A stretch of 13,827 nt of DNA from Acidicaldus organivorans (GTDB lineage: Bacteria > Pseudomonadota > Alphaproteobacteria > Acetobacterales > Acetobacteraceae), in assembly GCA_000759655.1 (NCBI GenBank), contig KN174053.1:325-14151 (forward strand), read 5' to 3'. Made by a program: the position numbers and the translations under genes. Of this stretch, positions 1-6,834 are shown in pieces; position 1 is the first letter of the stretch, and every line of letters begins with the position of its first letter. Under the pieces are notes generated by a model. That model ran no database searches. It saw nothing but the letters and a program-made list of their open reading frames with translations, and was not told where the DNA came from.

Positions 1-945
1 GGGATCGAGGCGGAGCGCGGCGCGGTAGGCGGCTTCGGCCTCCGCGAAGGCGCCCATAGTGAGCAGCGCGTTGCCGAGATTGCTCCAGGCGGGTGCCAAT
101 CGGGGCGCGGCGGCGATGGCGCGGCGGCCAAAGGCGAGGGCGGCATCGAGGTCGCCCGCGTCCTGGGCGAGCGCGCAGAGATTGCTCAGCGCCTCACCAT
201 CCTCCGGCTTCAGTTGGAGCACCTCTTCGAACGCGGCACGCGCCTGCGCCGTCTCGCCGAGGAGATGCCAGGCGGTGCCGCGTCCCTGGGCGATGCGGAG
301 GCGCAAGCCCGTCTCGTCCTCCCCAAGCGCGGCGTGGGCCTCCTCAAAAGCGGCAAGCGCCGCCTTGGCCTCACCCGCCGCGAGATGGGCGTGGGCAGCC
401 TCCACCCAGGCTTCAGGCCAGGGCGGGCGGAGGGTTGCCGCTTGCCGGAACGAAGAGGCGGCCTCGCCCCAGCGTCGGGACCGTGCGGCGATCAGGCCGA
501 GCCCGAAGGCCGCCTCCCCCGCCGTGGCTCTCTCGCGCTCGCCTGCCACAAGGTGGGCGCGGCGGAAGACGGCCTCCGCCTCCTGATCCGCCGCCAGAGA
601 GGCAAGCGCATAGCCGAGTTCCAGGAAAAGACGCGCCTCGTGAGGGAGAAGGCAGGCCGCCTCTCGCAGGGCGGCGGCGGCGAGCGCCGCGTCCCCTTCG
701 GCAAGCAGGGCGAGGCCGAGCCCCCGCCAGCTTTCGGCGTGGTCCGGGCGCAGGGCGAGCGCTTTCAGCCACTGCGCCTTGGCCTCCGCCCGCGCCCCCT
801 TCTGCCAGAGCGCGCTTGCGCTGAGCGCAAGGCTGACGGCGGCGCGCTGGCTCGCCGCCTCATCGGGCGAGGCCGTATCCGCCGGGCCTGGCCGCGCCCC
901 GCGCCCCGTAACCTCCGTCCCACACGCAAGCCCGCTTTCATTCAC
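1..945 (-). CDS. Tetratricopeptide repeat protein, C-terminus beyond the window
   Basis: The frame is open from a GTG at 945 to the window edge, giving 315 codons. An in-frame TGA at 958-960 excludes a longer product, and AAGGA lies 8 nt before the GTG. Residues from about 37 to 315 form a series of degenerate helical TPR units, rich in Ala and Leu with the usual Gly/Ala/Tyr positions. The clearest unit is at about 284-315, containing AWSNLGNALL followed by AYRAALRLDP; another is at about 223-255. I count roughly eight units. TPR arrays bind other proteins. No signal peptide or membrane segment is visible. The first 35 residues are low-complexity linker. The missing C-terminus could hold another domain, such as the sulfotransferase domain often fused to TPRs in Acetobacteraceae, but nothing in the window shows this. 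The gene is divergent from the GGT-family gene. Confidence 0.78.
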   Translation of the reverse strand, partial: MNESGLACGTEVTGRGARPGPADTASPDEAASQRAAVSLALSASALWQKGARAEAKAQWLKALALRPDHAESWRGLGLALLAEGDAALAAAALREAACLLPHEARLFLELGYALASLAADQEAEAVFRRAHLVAGERERATAGEAAFGLGLIAARSRRWGEAASSFRQAATLRPPWPEAWVEAAHAHLAAGEAKAALAAFEEAHAALGEDETGLRLRIAQGRGTAWHLLGETAQARAAFEEVLQLKPEDGEALSNLCALAQDAGDLDAALAFGRRAIAAAPRLAPAWSNLGNALLTMGAFAEAEAAYRAALRLDP

Positions 946-985
946 GCCCGTTATCCTTCACCATGCCCGCTATCATTCACGATCG
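931..985. repeat. Three degenerate 16-19 bp tandem repeats over the TPR gene start
   Basis: Three units begin with CCCG: 931-946 (CCCGCTTTCATTCACG), 947-965 (CCCGTTATCCTTCACCATG) and 966-985 (CCCGCTATCATTCACGATCG). They span the ribosome binding site and GTG start of the TPR gene, so the start region itself is part of the duplicated material. Confidence 0.6.
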
Positions 986-1127
986 TCTCACCCTGCCGCT
1001 TGCCCGCATGCCCCCATATTGCCCGCGAGTGCTGAACGAGGCGTTAATGGAGGCGCGCCTCGCCGAATGAGGCGGCGCATCACGCCCCGGCCATGAACGG
1101 AGTCCGGCCATGCAAGGAGAGCGTCCC
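946..1127. promoter_or_regulatory. Divergent intergenic region between TPR and GGT-family genes
   Basis: The 182-nt gap separates two divergent starts and should hold both promoters. A perfect 12-bp palindrome, GAGGCGCGCCTC, lies at 1050-1061. GAGGCG recurs at 1038-1043 and 1069-1074, so a CGCCTC/GAGGCG stem-loop can also form across 1056-1074. TTGCCC at 1019-1024 followed 18 nt later by GTTAAT is a poor sigma-70-like pair for the GGT gene. No operator of a known family was recognised. Confidence 0.35.
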
Positions 1128-2741
1128 ATGTCTTCACCGGCCTCGCCGTCCCTTCCCTACCGCAGCGAATACTGGGAACTCCGCAAGCCCGCCGCACGGG
1201 GGCGCAAAGGGGTGGTGGTGGCGCAGGCGCGGGAGGCGGCGGAAGCCGGGCTGGCGCTGCTTGAGGCCGGGGGCAACGCGATCGATGCCGCGGTCGGCAC
1301 CGCTTTGGCGCTCGCCGTCATCGAGCCCTCGAATTCGGGCCTGGGCGGCATCGGATTCGCCGTGCTCCGCCCGGAGCCGGAAGGTGAACCGGTGGTGGTC
1401 GATTTCGGGCCCCGCGCCCCGCGCGGGCTCGACGTGCGGGCCTTCCCGCTCACCGGAAGGATGAAGGAGGATCTCTTTTCCTGGCCGGAAGTGGCGGGCG
1501 ATGTGAACATCCACGGCCCCCTCTCCTTCGCCGTTCCGGCGAGCGTGGCGGGTTATGCTCACATGCACCAGCGCTGGGGACGGCTTCCCTGGCGCGAGGT
1601 GCTCGCTCCGGCCCTCGCCCTTGCCCGCCGCGGCCTCCCCGCCGACTGGTTCACCACGCTCAAGATCGCGAGCGCGGCGAAAGAGCTTCGCCTCTATCCG
1701 GAGAGCGCGCGGATCTATCTCCGCGATGGCCTGCCCCCGGTGCCGCCCTATCAGGGAAGCCCCTCCTTTCTCCCTCTCGGCCGCCTTCCCGAGACGCTGG
1801 AGCGCCTGGCCCAGGCGGGGGCGGAGGATTTCTACCGGGGTGAGATCGCCCAGGCGATCATCAAGGATGTCGAGGCGATGGGCGGGTTTCTCGACGCCGA
1901 AGATCTCGCCCTCCTTTCCGTCGAAACCCGCGCCCCGCTTCTCCATGAACGCGCGGGACAGCGCTGGTGGCTCGCCTCGGGCCTCACCGCGGGGAAGACG
2001 CTCGCCGCGGTGCTGGACACGATTGGCCCGCCCGCGCCGCGGGGGAGCCGTCCCGATGCTGCCTGGTACGCCCGTCTCGCCGCCGCGCTGCTCGCCGCCT
2101 ATCGCCGCCGCCTCGAAGGCGAAGGCGCGGGTCCAGGCCGCGCCGCCGAGACCTGCACCACCCATCTCACCGTCTGCGATGCGGAGGGGCGGATCGCCGC
2201 GGTGACCACCACCCTCCTCTCCTCGATGGGCTCGCGGGTGGTGCTGCCCACGACTGGCATCCTGATGAACAACGGCATCATGTGGTTCGACCCGCGCCCG
2301 GAGCATCCCAATGGCATCGCGCCAGGCAAGCGGCCGCTTACCAATATGTGCCCGCTCATCGCCCAAGGGAGCGCGGGCGAGATTGTCGCGGGCGGGGCCT
2401 CGGGCGGGCGGCGGATCCTCGCCGCCGTGGCCCAGACGGCAAGCTTCGTCCTCGATTTCGGTATGGACGTGGAAGAGGCGGCGCACTGGCCGCGAATCGA
2501 TGTCTCCGGCCCCGAGCGGATCCATGCCGATCTCCGCCTCGGCCCCGAGATCATCGCCGCCCTCGAGGCCGTAGCACCCGTCACGCGCGTCGAGCATGGC
2601 GTCTTTCCGATCAATTTCGCCTGCCCCAATTTTCTCCTCCTCCATCCGGACGGACGCCGTGAGGGGGTGAGCGATGCCCGCTCGCCCTGGTCGGCGGCGC
2701 TGGCGGAGGAGAGCGCGGCGGGCAAAACGGCGGGGGCCTGA
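1128..2741 (+). CDS. Gamma-glutamyltransferase-family Ntn hydrolase, noncanonical substrate pocket
   Basis: 537 residues. ATG 1128 is preferred over ATG 1110 because AAGGAG at 1114-1119 lies 8 nt before it. Family features are clear: a region resembling PSNSGxGGxGF near the N-terminus, the nucleophile motif CTTHLTVCDAEG with catalytic Thr at about residue 344 (E. coli GGT T391), GILMNNG, a PGKRPL motif and a GGASGGRRI oxyanion loop. Family members self-cleave before this Thr and then transfer or hydrolyse gamma-glutamyl groups. Here the positions matching E. coli R114, N411, Q430, D433 and S462/S463 are Gly, Leu, Gly, Trp and Thr-Asn, while the T409 and G483/G484 equivalents are kept. No hydrophobic signal peptide is seen, although classical bacterial GGTs are periplasmic. 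The substrate is therefore probably not ordinary glutathione (inference). An ACS-type transporter gene follows 193 nt downstream on the same strand. Confidence 0.88.
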   Translation: MSSPASPSLPYRSEYWELRKPAARGRKGVVVAQAREAAEAGLALLEAGGNAIDAAVGTALALAVIEPSNSGLGGIGFAVLRPEPEGEPVVVDFGPRAPRGLDVRAFPLTGRMKEDLFSWPEVAGDVNIHGPLSFAVPASVAGYAHMHQRWGRLPWREVLAPALALARRGLPADWFTTLKIASAAKELRLYPESARIYLRDGLPPVPPYQGSPSFLPLGRLPETLERLAQAGAEDFYRGEIAQAIIKDVEAMGGFLDAEDLALLSVETRAPLLHERAGQRWWLASGLTAGKTLAAVLDTIGPPAPRGSRPDAAWYARLAAALLAAYRRRLEGEGAGPGRAAETCTTHLTVCDAEGRIAAVTTTLLSSMGSRVVLPTTGILMNNGIMWFDPRPEHPNGIAPGKRPLTNMCPLIAQGSAGEIVAGGASGGRRILAAVAQTASFVLDFGMDVEEAAHWPRIDVSGPERIHADLRLGPEIIAALEAVAPVTRVEHGVFPINFACPNFLLLHPDGRREGVSDARSPWSAALAEESAAGKTAGA

Positions 2742-2745
2742 ACGC

Positions 2746-2760
2746 CCCGCGGCGCGCGGG
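2746..2760 (+). terminator. Weak GC stem-loop after the GGT-family gene
   Basis: CCCGCG, loop GCG, CGCGGG, starting 5 nt after the TGA. There is no T-tract behind it, so it could weaken transcription or simply be GC-rich chance. Confidence 0.25.
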
Positions 2761-2786
2761 CTCTCGAAAATCGCGCGCCTATCTTA

Positions 2787-2831
2787 CGGATTTTCTGAAA
2801 GCCGATTTTCTGGAAGCGGATTTTCTGAAAC
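2787..2831. repeat. Three 15-bp tandem repeats, GGATTTTCTGAAAGC type
   Basis: The core GATTTTCTG starts at 2789, 2804 and 2819, an exact 15-bp period. Units differ at one or two bases. The tract is followed by a TTCCGGAA palindrome (2832-2839) and a T6 run (2849-2854). Its A/T-rich composition contrasts with the surrounding genes. Confidence 0.8.
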
Positions 2832-2884
2832 TTCCGGAAAGTGCGCCTTTTTTCCTTGATCTTTGGCCGCCCTGGTGATCCCCT

Positions 2885-2912
2885 CTTGGGAACGAACCAA
2901 AAAGTTCCCAAG
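2885..2912 (+). promoter_or_regulatory. Perfect 9-bp inverted repeat upstream of the MFS gene
   Basis: CTTGGGAAC (2885-2893) and GTTCCCAAG (2904-2912) are perfect complements around the 10-nt loop GAACCAAAAA. Allowing one bulge, CCT at 2881-2884 can also pair with AGG at 2913-2916. The 3' arm runs into AAGGAGG (2910-2916), the first of two ribosome-binding-like sequences. The second, GGGAGG at 2923-2928, lies 6 nt before the ATG and is the likely functional one. The element may be an RNA hairpin in the leader or a dimeric repressor operator; the sequence cannot decide. Confidence 0.5.
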
Positions 2913-2934
2913 GAGGAAACAAGGGAGGAAAACG

Positions 2935-4230
2935 ATGGCCAGTCGTTTTCGCTTCGTGATCGCCGCGCTCCTCTTCTGCGCGGGGCTCATCAACTACATG
3001 GACCGCGCCGCGCTTTCGGTGGTGGCCCCCAAGGTCGCCCACGATCTCAACCTGCCGCCCCATGCTTTGGGCGAGGTGTTCTCGAGCTTCTTCTTCGGCT
3101 ACGCCCTCTTCTGCTTCATCGGAGGCTTCCTCGCCGACCGCTTCGGCCCGCGCCGCGTCTATGCCTGGGCGATGGCGGTATGGTCGCTCTTCTGCGGCCT
3201 CACCGCCGCCGTCACCGGATTTCTCTCGCTCCTCTTCGTGCGCATCGTGTTCGGGATCGGCGAGGGGCCGATGTGCGCCGTGACCAACAAGACGGTGTGC
3301 AACTGGTTCCCCCGCCATGAGACGGCGAGCATGATCGGCACCACCTTCGCCGGGCAGCCGCTGGGCACGGCGATCGCAGGTCCCCTGGTCGGCTTCGCCG
3401 CGATCGCGCTCGGCTGGCGCTGGAGCTTCCTCATCATTGCCGTCTTGGGCTTTCTGTGGCTCGCCGCCTGGCTCCTCATCATGCGCGACACACCCCTCGA
3501 GCACCCCAAGGTGAGCGCCGCCGAGCGGGCCTATATCGCCGAAAGCCGCGCCAGCCACGTGCCGGTCGAAGGCAAGGGCGGCGGGCTTGGCCGGGCGCTC
3601 TTCCGGCCCACCACCTTCGCGGTGGCCGCCGGGCTCTTCGCCGCCAATTACGTGATCTACTTCTTTCTCTCCTGGCTTCCGAGCTATTTCGTCTCTGCCC
3701 AGCATTTCAGTTTCGCCGCGATGAGCCTGATCACCTCGCTGCCCTGGATCGGAGGGGCGGTGGGCTATGCGATGGGCGGGGTCGTTTCGGATGCGATCCT
3801 GAAACGGAGCGGCAACGGGCTGATCGCGCGCAAGGCGGTGGCGATGGGCGGGCTCGGGGTCGCCGCCGCCTCCGTCCTGGTGATCGCCTTCGTCCACACC
3901 CAGGCGCTCGCCGTGGCGCTGGTCACGCTCGCCATCACCTTCCTCATGGCCTCGCCGCAGGCCAACTGGGCGCTCACCCAGGAGCTGGTCGAGCCCGACA
4001 AAGTGGGCGCGGTGAGCGGGTTTGCCCATTTCCTCAGCAATTTCTCCGGAATGATCGCCCCGGCGGTGACCGGTTTCGCCATCGAATATGGCGGGGGCTA
4101 CACCGCGTCCTTCCTCATCACCGGCCTCGTCGGCATCGCCGGGGTGATCGCCATGCTGGTCATGGTGCCCAACGCCCCGCCGCAGACGCTCACCGTGCCA
4201 CTCCGCCCGCTCGTTTCCGGGGGTGACTGA
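2935..4230 (+). CDS. MFS transporter, anion:cation symporter (ACS) family
   Basis: 431 residues, about 12 predicted transmembrane helices. ATG 2935 has GGGAGG 6 nt upstream; a longer frame back to 2863 lacks this support and would translate through the inverted repeat. ACS-type signatures are NYMDRAALSV at residues 20-29, the loop 2-3 motif GGFLADRFGPRR at 63-74, and RIVFGIGEGP followed by a CNWFPRHETA segment at about 103-132. ACS members (ExuT, GudP, GarP and relatives) import organic anions such as hexuronates, glucarate or galactonate with cations. The exact substrate cannot be read from the sequence. A cytoplasmic loop with KVSAAERAYI follows helix 6. It lies downstream of the GGT-family gene and could be co-expressed with it, but the 193-nt gap with its own regulatory-looking elements suggests a separate promoter. 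Confidence 0.88.
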   Translation: MASRFRFVIAALLFCAGLINYMDRAALSVVAPKVAHDLNLPPHALGEVFSSFFFGYALFCFIGGFLADRFGPRRVYAWAMAVWSLFCGLTAAVTGFLSLLFVRIVFGIGEGPMCAVTNKTVCNWFPRHETASMIGTTFAGQPLGTAIAGPLVGFAAIALGWRWSFLIIAVLGFLWLAAWLLIMRDTPLEHPKVSAAERAYIAESRASHVPVEGKGGGLGRALFRPTTFAVAAGLFAANYVIYFFLSWLPSYFVSAQHFSFAAMSLITSLPWIGGAVGYAMGGVVSDAILKRSGNGLIARKAVAMGGLGVAAASVLVIAFVHTQALAVALVTLAITFLMASPQANWALTQELVEPDKVGAVSGFAHFLSNFSGMIAPAVTGFAIEYGGGYTASFLITGLVGIAGVIAMLVMVPNAPPQTLTVPLRPLVSGGD

Positions 4231-4239
4231 GCAGGGGTT

Positions 4240-4326
4240 CCGAATCGGGGAACCCGAATCGGAGAACCGGAATCGGGGAACTCGAATCGGGGGATCAGAA
4301 CTCAGGCAATCAGAACTCAGGGGATC
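4240..4326. repeat. Six tandem 14-15 bp repeats between convergent genes, four GANTC sites
   Basis: Units 1-3 are 14 bp (4240-4253, 4254-4267, 4268-4281; type CCGAATCGGGGAAC). Unit 4 is 15 bp (4282-4296, TCGAATCGGGGGATC). Units 5 and 6 (4297-4311, 4312-4326) are a diverged 15-bp pair of type AGAACTCAGGGGATC. GAATC, a GANTC methylation site, starts at 4242, 4256, 4270 and 4284, exactly 14 bp apart. The last unit includes two bases of the esterase stop codon. Confidence 0.85.
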
Positions 4327-4592
4327 AAGGGCTCGCCGAAAGGAGGGCCTCGCGGGTGGAGGCTGCCTCGCGGGCCTCCCCGGCGGCAAGACCGAAGAAG
4401 CCGAGCAAAGCGCGCGTCGCATCCACCGGGGCAGGCCGGACGAACGGATCAGCCGCCGCAGCGGGGGGCAGCGGGTGACGGGGATAGCCGTGCGGGAACC
4501 CCTCCAGCAGCCACTGCTCGACGACCGGCGCTCCCCCTTTTTCCCAGACCCGGTGCGTAACGCCTGCCTCCGCCACGAGGCGCGAAGGCTCG

Positions 4593-4769
4593 GCTCCCGC
4601 CATGTGATGCAGGGCGAGGAATTGCCAGCAGAGCGTGTCGGCATTGGCGGGAGCGACCACGTCATCGGCGAGCCCCTGCCAGACCGAAACCCGCGGCCAG
4701 GTGATGTGCGCTTCGCCATGCCGACACGCTCTGCTGGCAATTCCTCGCCCTGCATCACATGGCGGGAGC
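4593..4769. repeat. Perfect 52-bp inverted repeat inside the esterase
   Basis: Arms 4593-4644 and 4718-4769 are exact reverse complements around a 73-bp spacer. The unique inverted insert is 4724-4759, a reverse copy of 4603-4638. No transposase or target-site pattern is present, so this is not an insertion sequence. Confidence 0.95.
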
Positions 4770-4838
4770 GACCACGTCATCGGCGAGCCCCTGCCAGACC
4801 GAAACCCGCGGCCAGGTGATGTGCGCTTCGCCATGCCG
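4645..4838. repeat. Perfect 79-bp direct repeat inside the esterase
   Basis: Copies 4645-4723 and 4760-4838 are identical at a 115-bp offset. They encode the HGEAHITWPRVSVWQGLADDVVAPA part of the esterase twice, in different frames. The copies flank a 36-bp segment that is an inverted copy of sequence further along the gene. Confidence 0.95.
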
Positions 4839-5539
4839 GGGGATGCGGGCGGCGAGTTTCTCGGGATCGCTCTCGAGATCGCCGATCCGCATGCGGAGCA
4901 GCGCCTCCGACGGCGACTGCGCGGCGCCGGCGGGGAGCCCGGCGATCAACCCGCCCGCGGTGAAGATGTCGGGGGAGTTGGCGAGCAGCGCGGCGGCCAT
5001 GGCCGCCCCCGCCGAGAGCCCCACCACGAAGACCCGCTTGCGGTCGGTATGGAGATGACGCTCGGCGGCGCGCACCATCTGGACGATGGAGAACCCCTCT
5101 CCGCTGCCCCGCGCCGTGGCCTCCCGCTCGAACCAGGAAAAACAGCGCGAGGGATTGTTGAGCGGGCTCTGCTCCGGCATCACCAGGACGAAACGGCGCC
5201 GCCGCGCCGCCTCGATCCAGCCCGAGGCATGGGCAAAGGTGATCGCTTCCTGCTGGCAGCCATGCAGCAGCACGACGAGGGGGCGGTTGCGCCAGGCGGC
5301 CTCGCGCGGGACGTAAAGATACATCGCGAGCCCGCCCGGGTTGGGGCCGAAGGCCGGGATCTGGGCGGGAAGGGCCGAACGCCCGGCAAGCCCGCTCCAC
5401 GGCGTCAGGAGCGCCACGTCACGCGATCCCGCATCGAGGAGATGACGGAGGCGGAGAAGACGCCCCCTCGTTCGCCGCCAGATCTCGGCCATGGTTTCCT
5501 TGAGCACAAATCGACCTCCATCTGCGCGTTCCCGCCGCC

Positions 5540-5570
5540 AATATGGGACCGCTCATGTTGCGGTGCAACA
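5540..5570 (-). promoter_or_regulatory. Likely esterase promoter with an overlapping palindromic operator
   Basis: On the minus strand, TTGCAC (5568-5563) and CATATT (5545-5540) are separated by 17 bp and sit 33 nt or more before the GTG, a plausible sigma-70 promoter (3/6 and 4/6 matches). The palindrome TGTTGC-GGT-GCAACA (5556-5570) covers the -35 box. The TGC-N3-GCA core resembles the CTGC/GCAG-type sites reported for the PHB-responsive repressor PhaR in alphaproteobacteria. The site is in the 95-nt gap after moeA, so the esterase need not depend on the moeA transcript. The regulator assignment is inference. Confidence 0.45.
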
Positions 5571-5602
5571 AAAACATGGCAGATCCCGAGACGGAGACCG
5601 TT

Positions 5603-6817
5603 TCAGAGGCCGAGATCGGCAAAAGCGATGACCTCGACCGGGCTTCCGGCAGGCAATACCGGGGCAAAGGGCGGGCGGAGGAGGAGCCCATCCGCCGCTG
5701 CGAGCACTCTCTGCAGCGAGGAGTCCTGGATGGGAAAGGCCTCGGCCCACAGCGTGCCCGATTCGTCCTCCTGCAGGCGGGCGCGGAGGAAGTCGAAACG
5801 TTGGTCGTTCTCCTTGAGCGGGGTGCGGGTGCGCGCCTGCCGCCGGGGCCAGGGCGCGGGCGAGAGCCCGGATTTGGCCTGAAGAGCGGGGACGAGGAAG
5901 AGGAGGGCGCAGACGAAGGCGGAGACTGGATTGCCGGGAAGCCCGATCACCGGCTGATTCCCGAGCCGGCCGAAGAGGAGCGGCTTTCCGGGCCGCATCG
6001 CGATCTTCCAGAAATCCAGGCTGAAGCCCCGCGCGGCGAGGCTTTCGCCGACCAGATCATAGGCCCCGACACTCACCCCGCCGGTGGTGACGAGGAGATC
6101 GAACCCCTCCGCCTCGTAGAGGCGCCGGGCGAGTTCCTCCCGGTCGTCGCGGGCGAAGGGAAGCAGCGACGCCTCCGCCCCTTGCGCGGCGACCAGCGCG
6201 GCCAGCGCATGGGTGTTGGAGCTCACGATGCCCCCCTCGCCGATCGGCTCGCCGGGGAGCGCGATCTCATCACCGGTGGCAAGCAAAGCCACGCGCGGAC
6301 GGCGATAGACGGTAAGCCACGGATGATTGGCGGCGGCGGCGAGCCCGATGTCGCGGGGGCTGAGGCGCCGCCCCGGGGGAAGGATCACCTCGCCCGCCTC
6401 GAAATCGATGCCGCGGCGGCGGATGTGCTGGCCGAAAATGGCCGTCTCCTTGACCCGGATGCGCCCGCCTTCGAGGGTCTCGCTATCCTCCTGCAGCAAA
6501 ACCGCATCCGCCCCCTCCGGCACGACACTCCCGGTGAAAAGGCGCACCGCCTCCCCCGGACCCACCCGGCCGCGGAAAGGATGGCCCGCCGGCGCTTCGC
6601 CGATGACGGCAAGTTCGGCCCCGGCCCGCGCATCGAGGGCGCGCACCGCATAGCCATCCATTGCCGAGACATCTGCAGGAGGCTGGGTGCGCCGCGCGGT
6701 GACGGGTGAGGCGAGGACGCGGCCCAGGGCGGCGCTCAAGGCGATGGTTTCGGTCCCCACCGGGGTCATCGCGGCGAGGATCCGCTTGCGGGCCTCCTCG
6801 ACAGGAAGCAGGGCCAT
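5603..6817 (-). CDS. moeA: Molybdopterin molybdenumtransferase MoeA
   Basis: 404 residues, normal for the family. MoeA inserts molybdate into adenylylated molybdopterin to finish the molybdenum cofactor in the cytoplasm. Motifs in order: PPADVSAMDGYAV at 46-58, GSVVPEGADAV at about 96-106, TGDEI at 181-185, TTGGVSVGAYD at 244-254, RPGKP at 275-279 and GLPGNPVSAF at 292-301, covering the four MoeA domains including the MPT-binding MoCF_biosynth fold. ATG 6817 begins the typical LPVEEARKRIL helix; the longer open frame upstream is Arg-rich shadow sequence within moaC. AGGGAG lies about 9 nt before the start. The gene begins 17 nt after the moaC stop and is probably co-transcribed with it. In many alphaproteobacteria lexA follows moeA; here the esterase does. 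Confidence 0.95.
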   Translation of the reverse strand: MALLPVEEARKRILAAMTPVGTETIALSAALGRVLASPVTARRTQPPADVSAMDGYAVRALDARAGAELAVIGEAPAGHPFRGRVGPGEAVRLFTGSVVPEGADAVLLQEDSETLEGGRIRVKETAIFGQHIRRRGIDFEAGEVILPPGRRLSPRDIGLAAAANHPWLTVYRRPRVALLATGDEIALPGEPIGEGGIVSSNTHALAALVAAQGAEASLLPFARDDREELARRLYEAEGFDLLVTTGGVSVGAYDLVGESLAARGFSLDFWKIAMRPGKPLLFGRLGNQPVIGLPGNPVSAFVCALLFLVPALQAKSGLSPAPWPRRQARTRTPLKENDQRFDFLRARLQEDESGTLWAEAFPIQDSSLQRVLAAADGLLLRPPFAPVLPAGSPVEVIAFADLGL

Positions 6818-6834
6818 ACTGTCTCTCCCTTCCC

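Larger units (their letters stand above)
4325..5507 (-). pseudogene. PHB-depolymerase-family esterase, broken by a 115-bp insertion
   Basis: The reading frame starts at GTG 5507, with GGAGG 7 nt upstream at 5515-5519, and stops prematurely at 4755 after 250 residues. The alpha/beta-hydrolase core is intact: oxyanion motif LLHGCQQ at about 81-87, nucleophile motif GLSAGA with Ser165, and acid motif WQGLADDVVAP with Asp at about 243. The remainder, with the catalytic His in EGFPHGYP, continues in another frame to a TGA at 4325. Deleting 115 nt of repeated sequence (for example 4724-4838) rejoins both frames exactly into 355 residues, a plausible full length. As it stands, the product lacks the His and should be inactive. 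The family hydrolyses poly-3-hydroxybutyrate or related esters; this copy has no visible signal peptide, suggesting an intracellular enzyme. It is convergent with the ACS transporter gene and lies downstream of moeA. An assembly or amplification artefact is possible. Confidence 0.82.

Noticed and set aside
2841..2860. Intrinsic terminator at the T6 run after GGAAAG
   Set aside because: The stem available (GGAAA/TTTCC) is short and A/T-based, and the T run is part of the stem rather than behind it.
4240..4326. CRISPR-like array
   Set aside because: Units are 14-15 bp, directly adjacent, with no spacers and no cas genes nearby.
2779..4758. Long minus-strand open frame (659 codons) antisense to the ACS transporter
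   Set aside because: It is rich in His, Glu, Arg and Gly like typical shadows of GC-rich genes, runs through both repeat arrays, has no domain and lacks a binding site.
4593..4769. Terminal inverted repeats of a small mobile element (MITE)
   Set aside because: The sequence between and within the arms is esterase coding sequence, and there is no target duplication of typical size; strand switching explains it better.
5543..6709. Plus-strand open frame of 388 codons opposite moeA
   Set aside because: Antisense shadow of moeA; no domain and no binding site.
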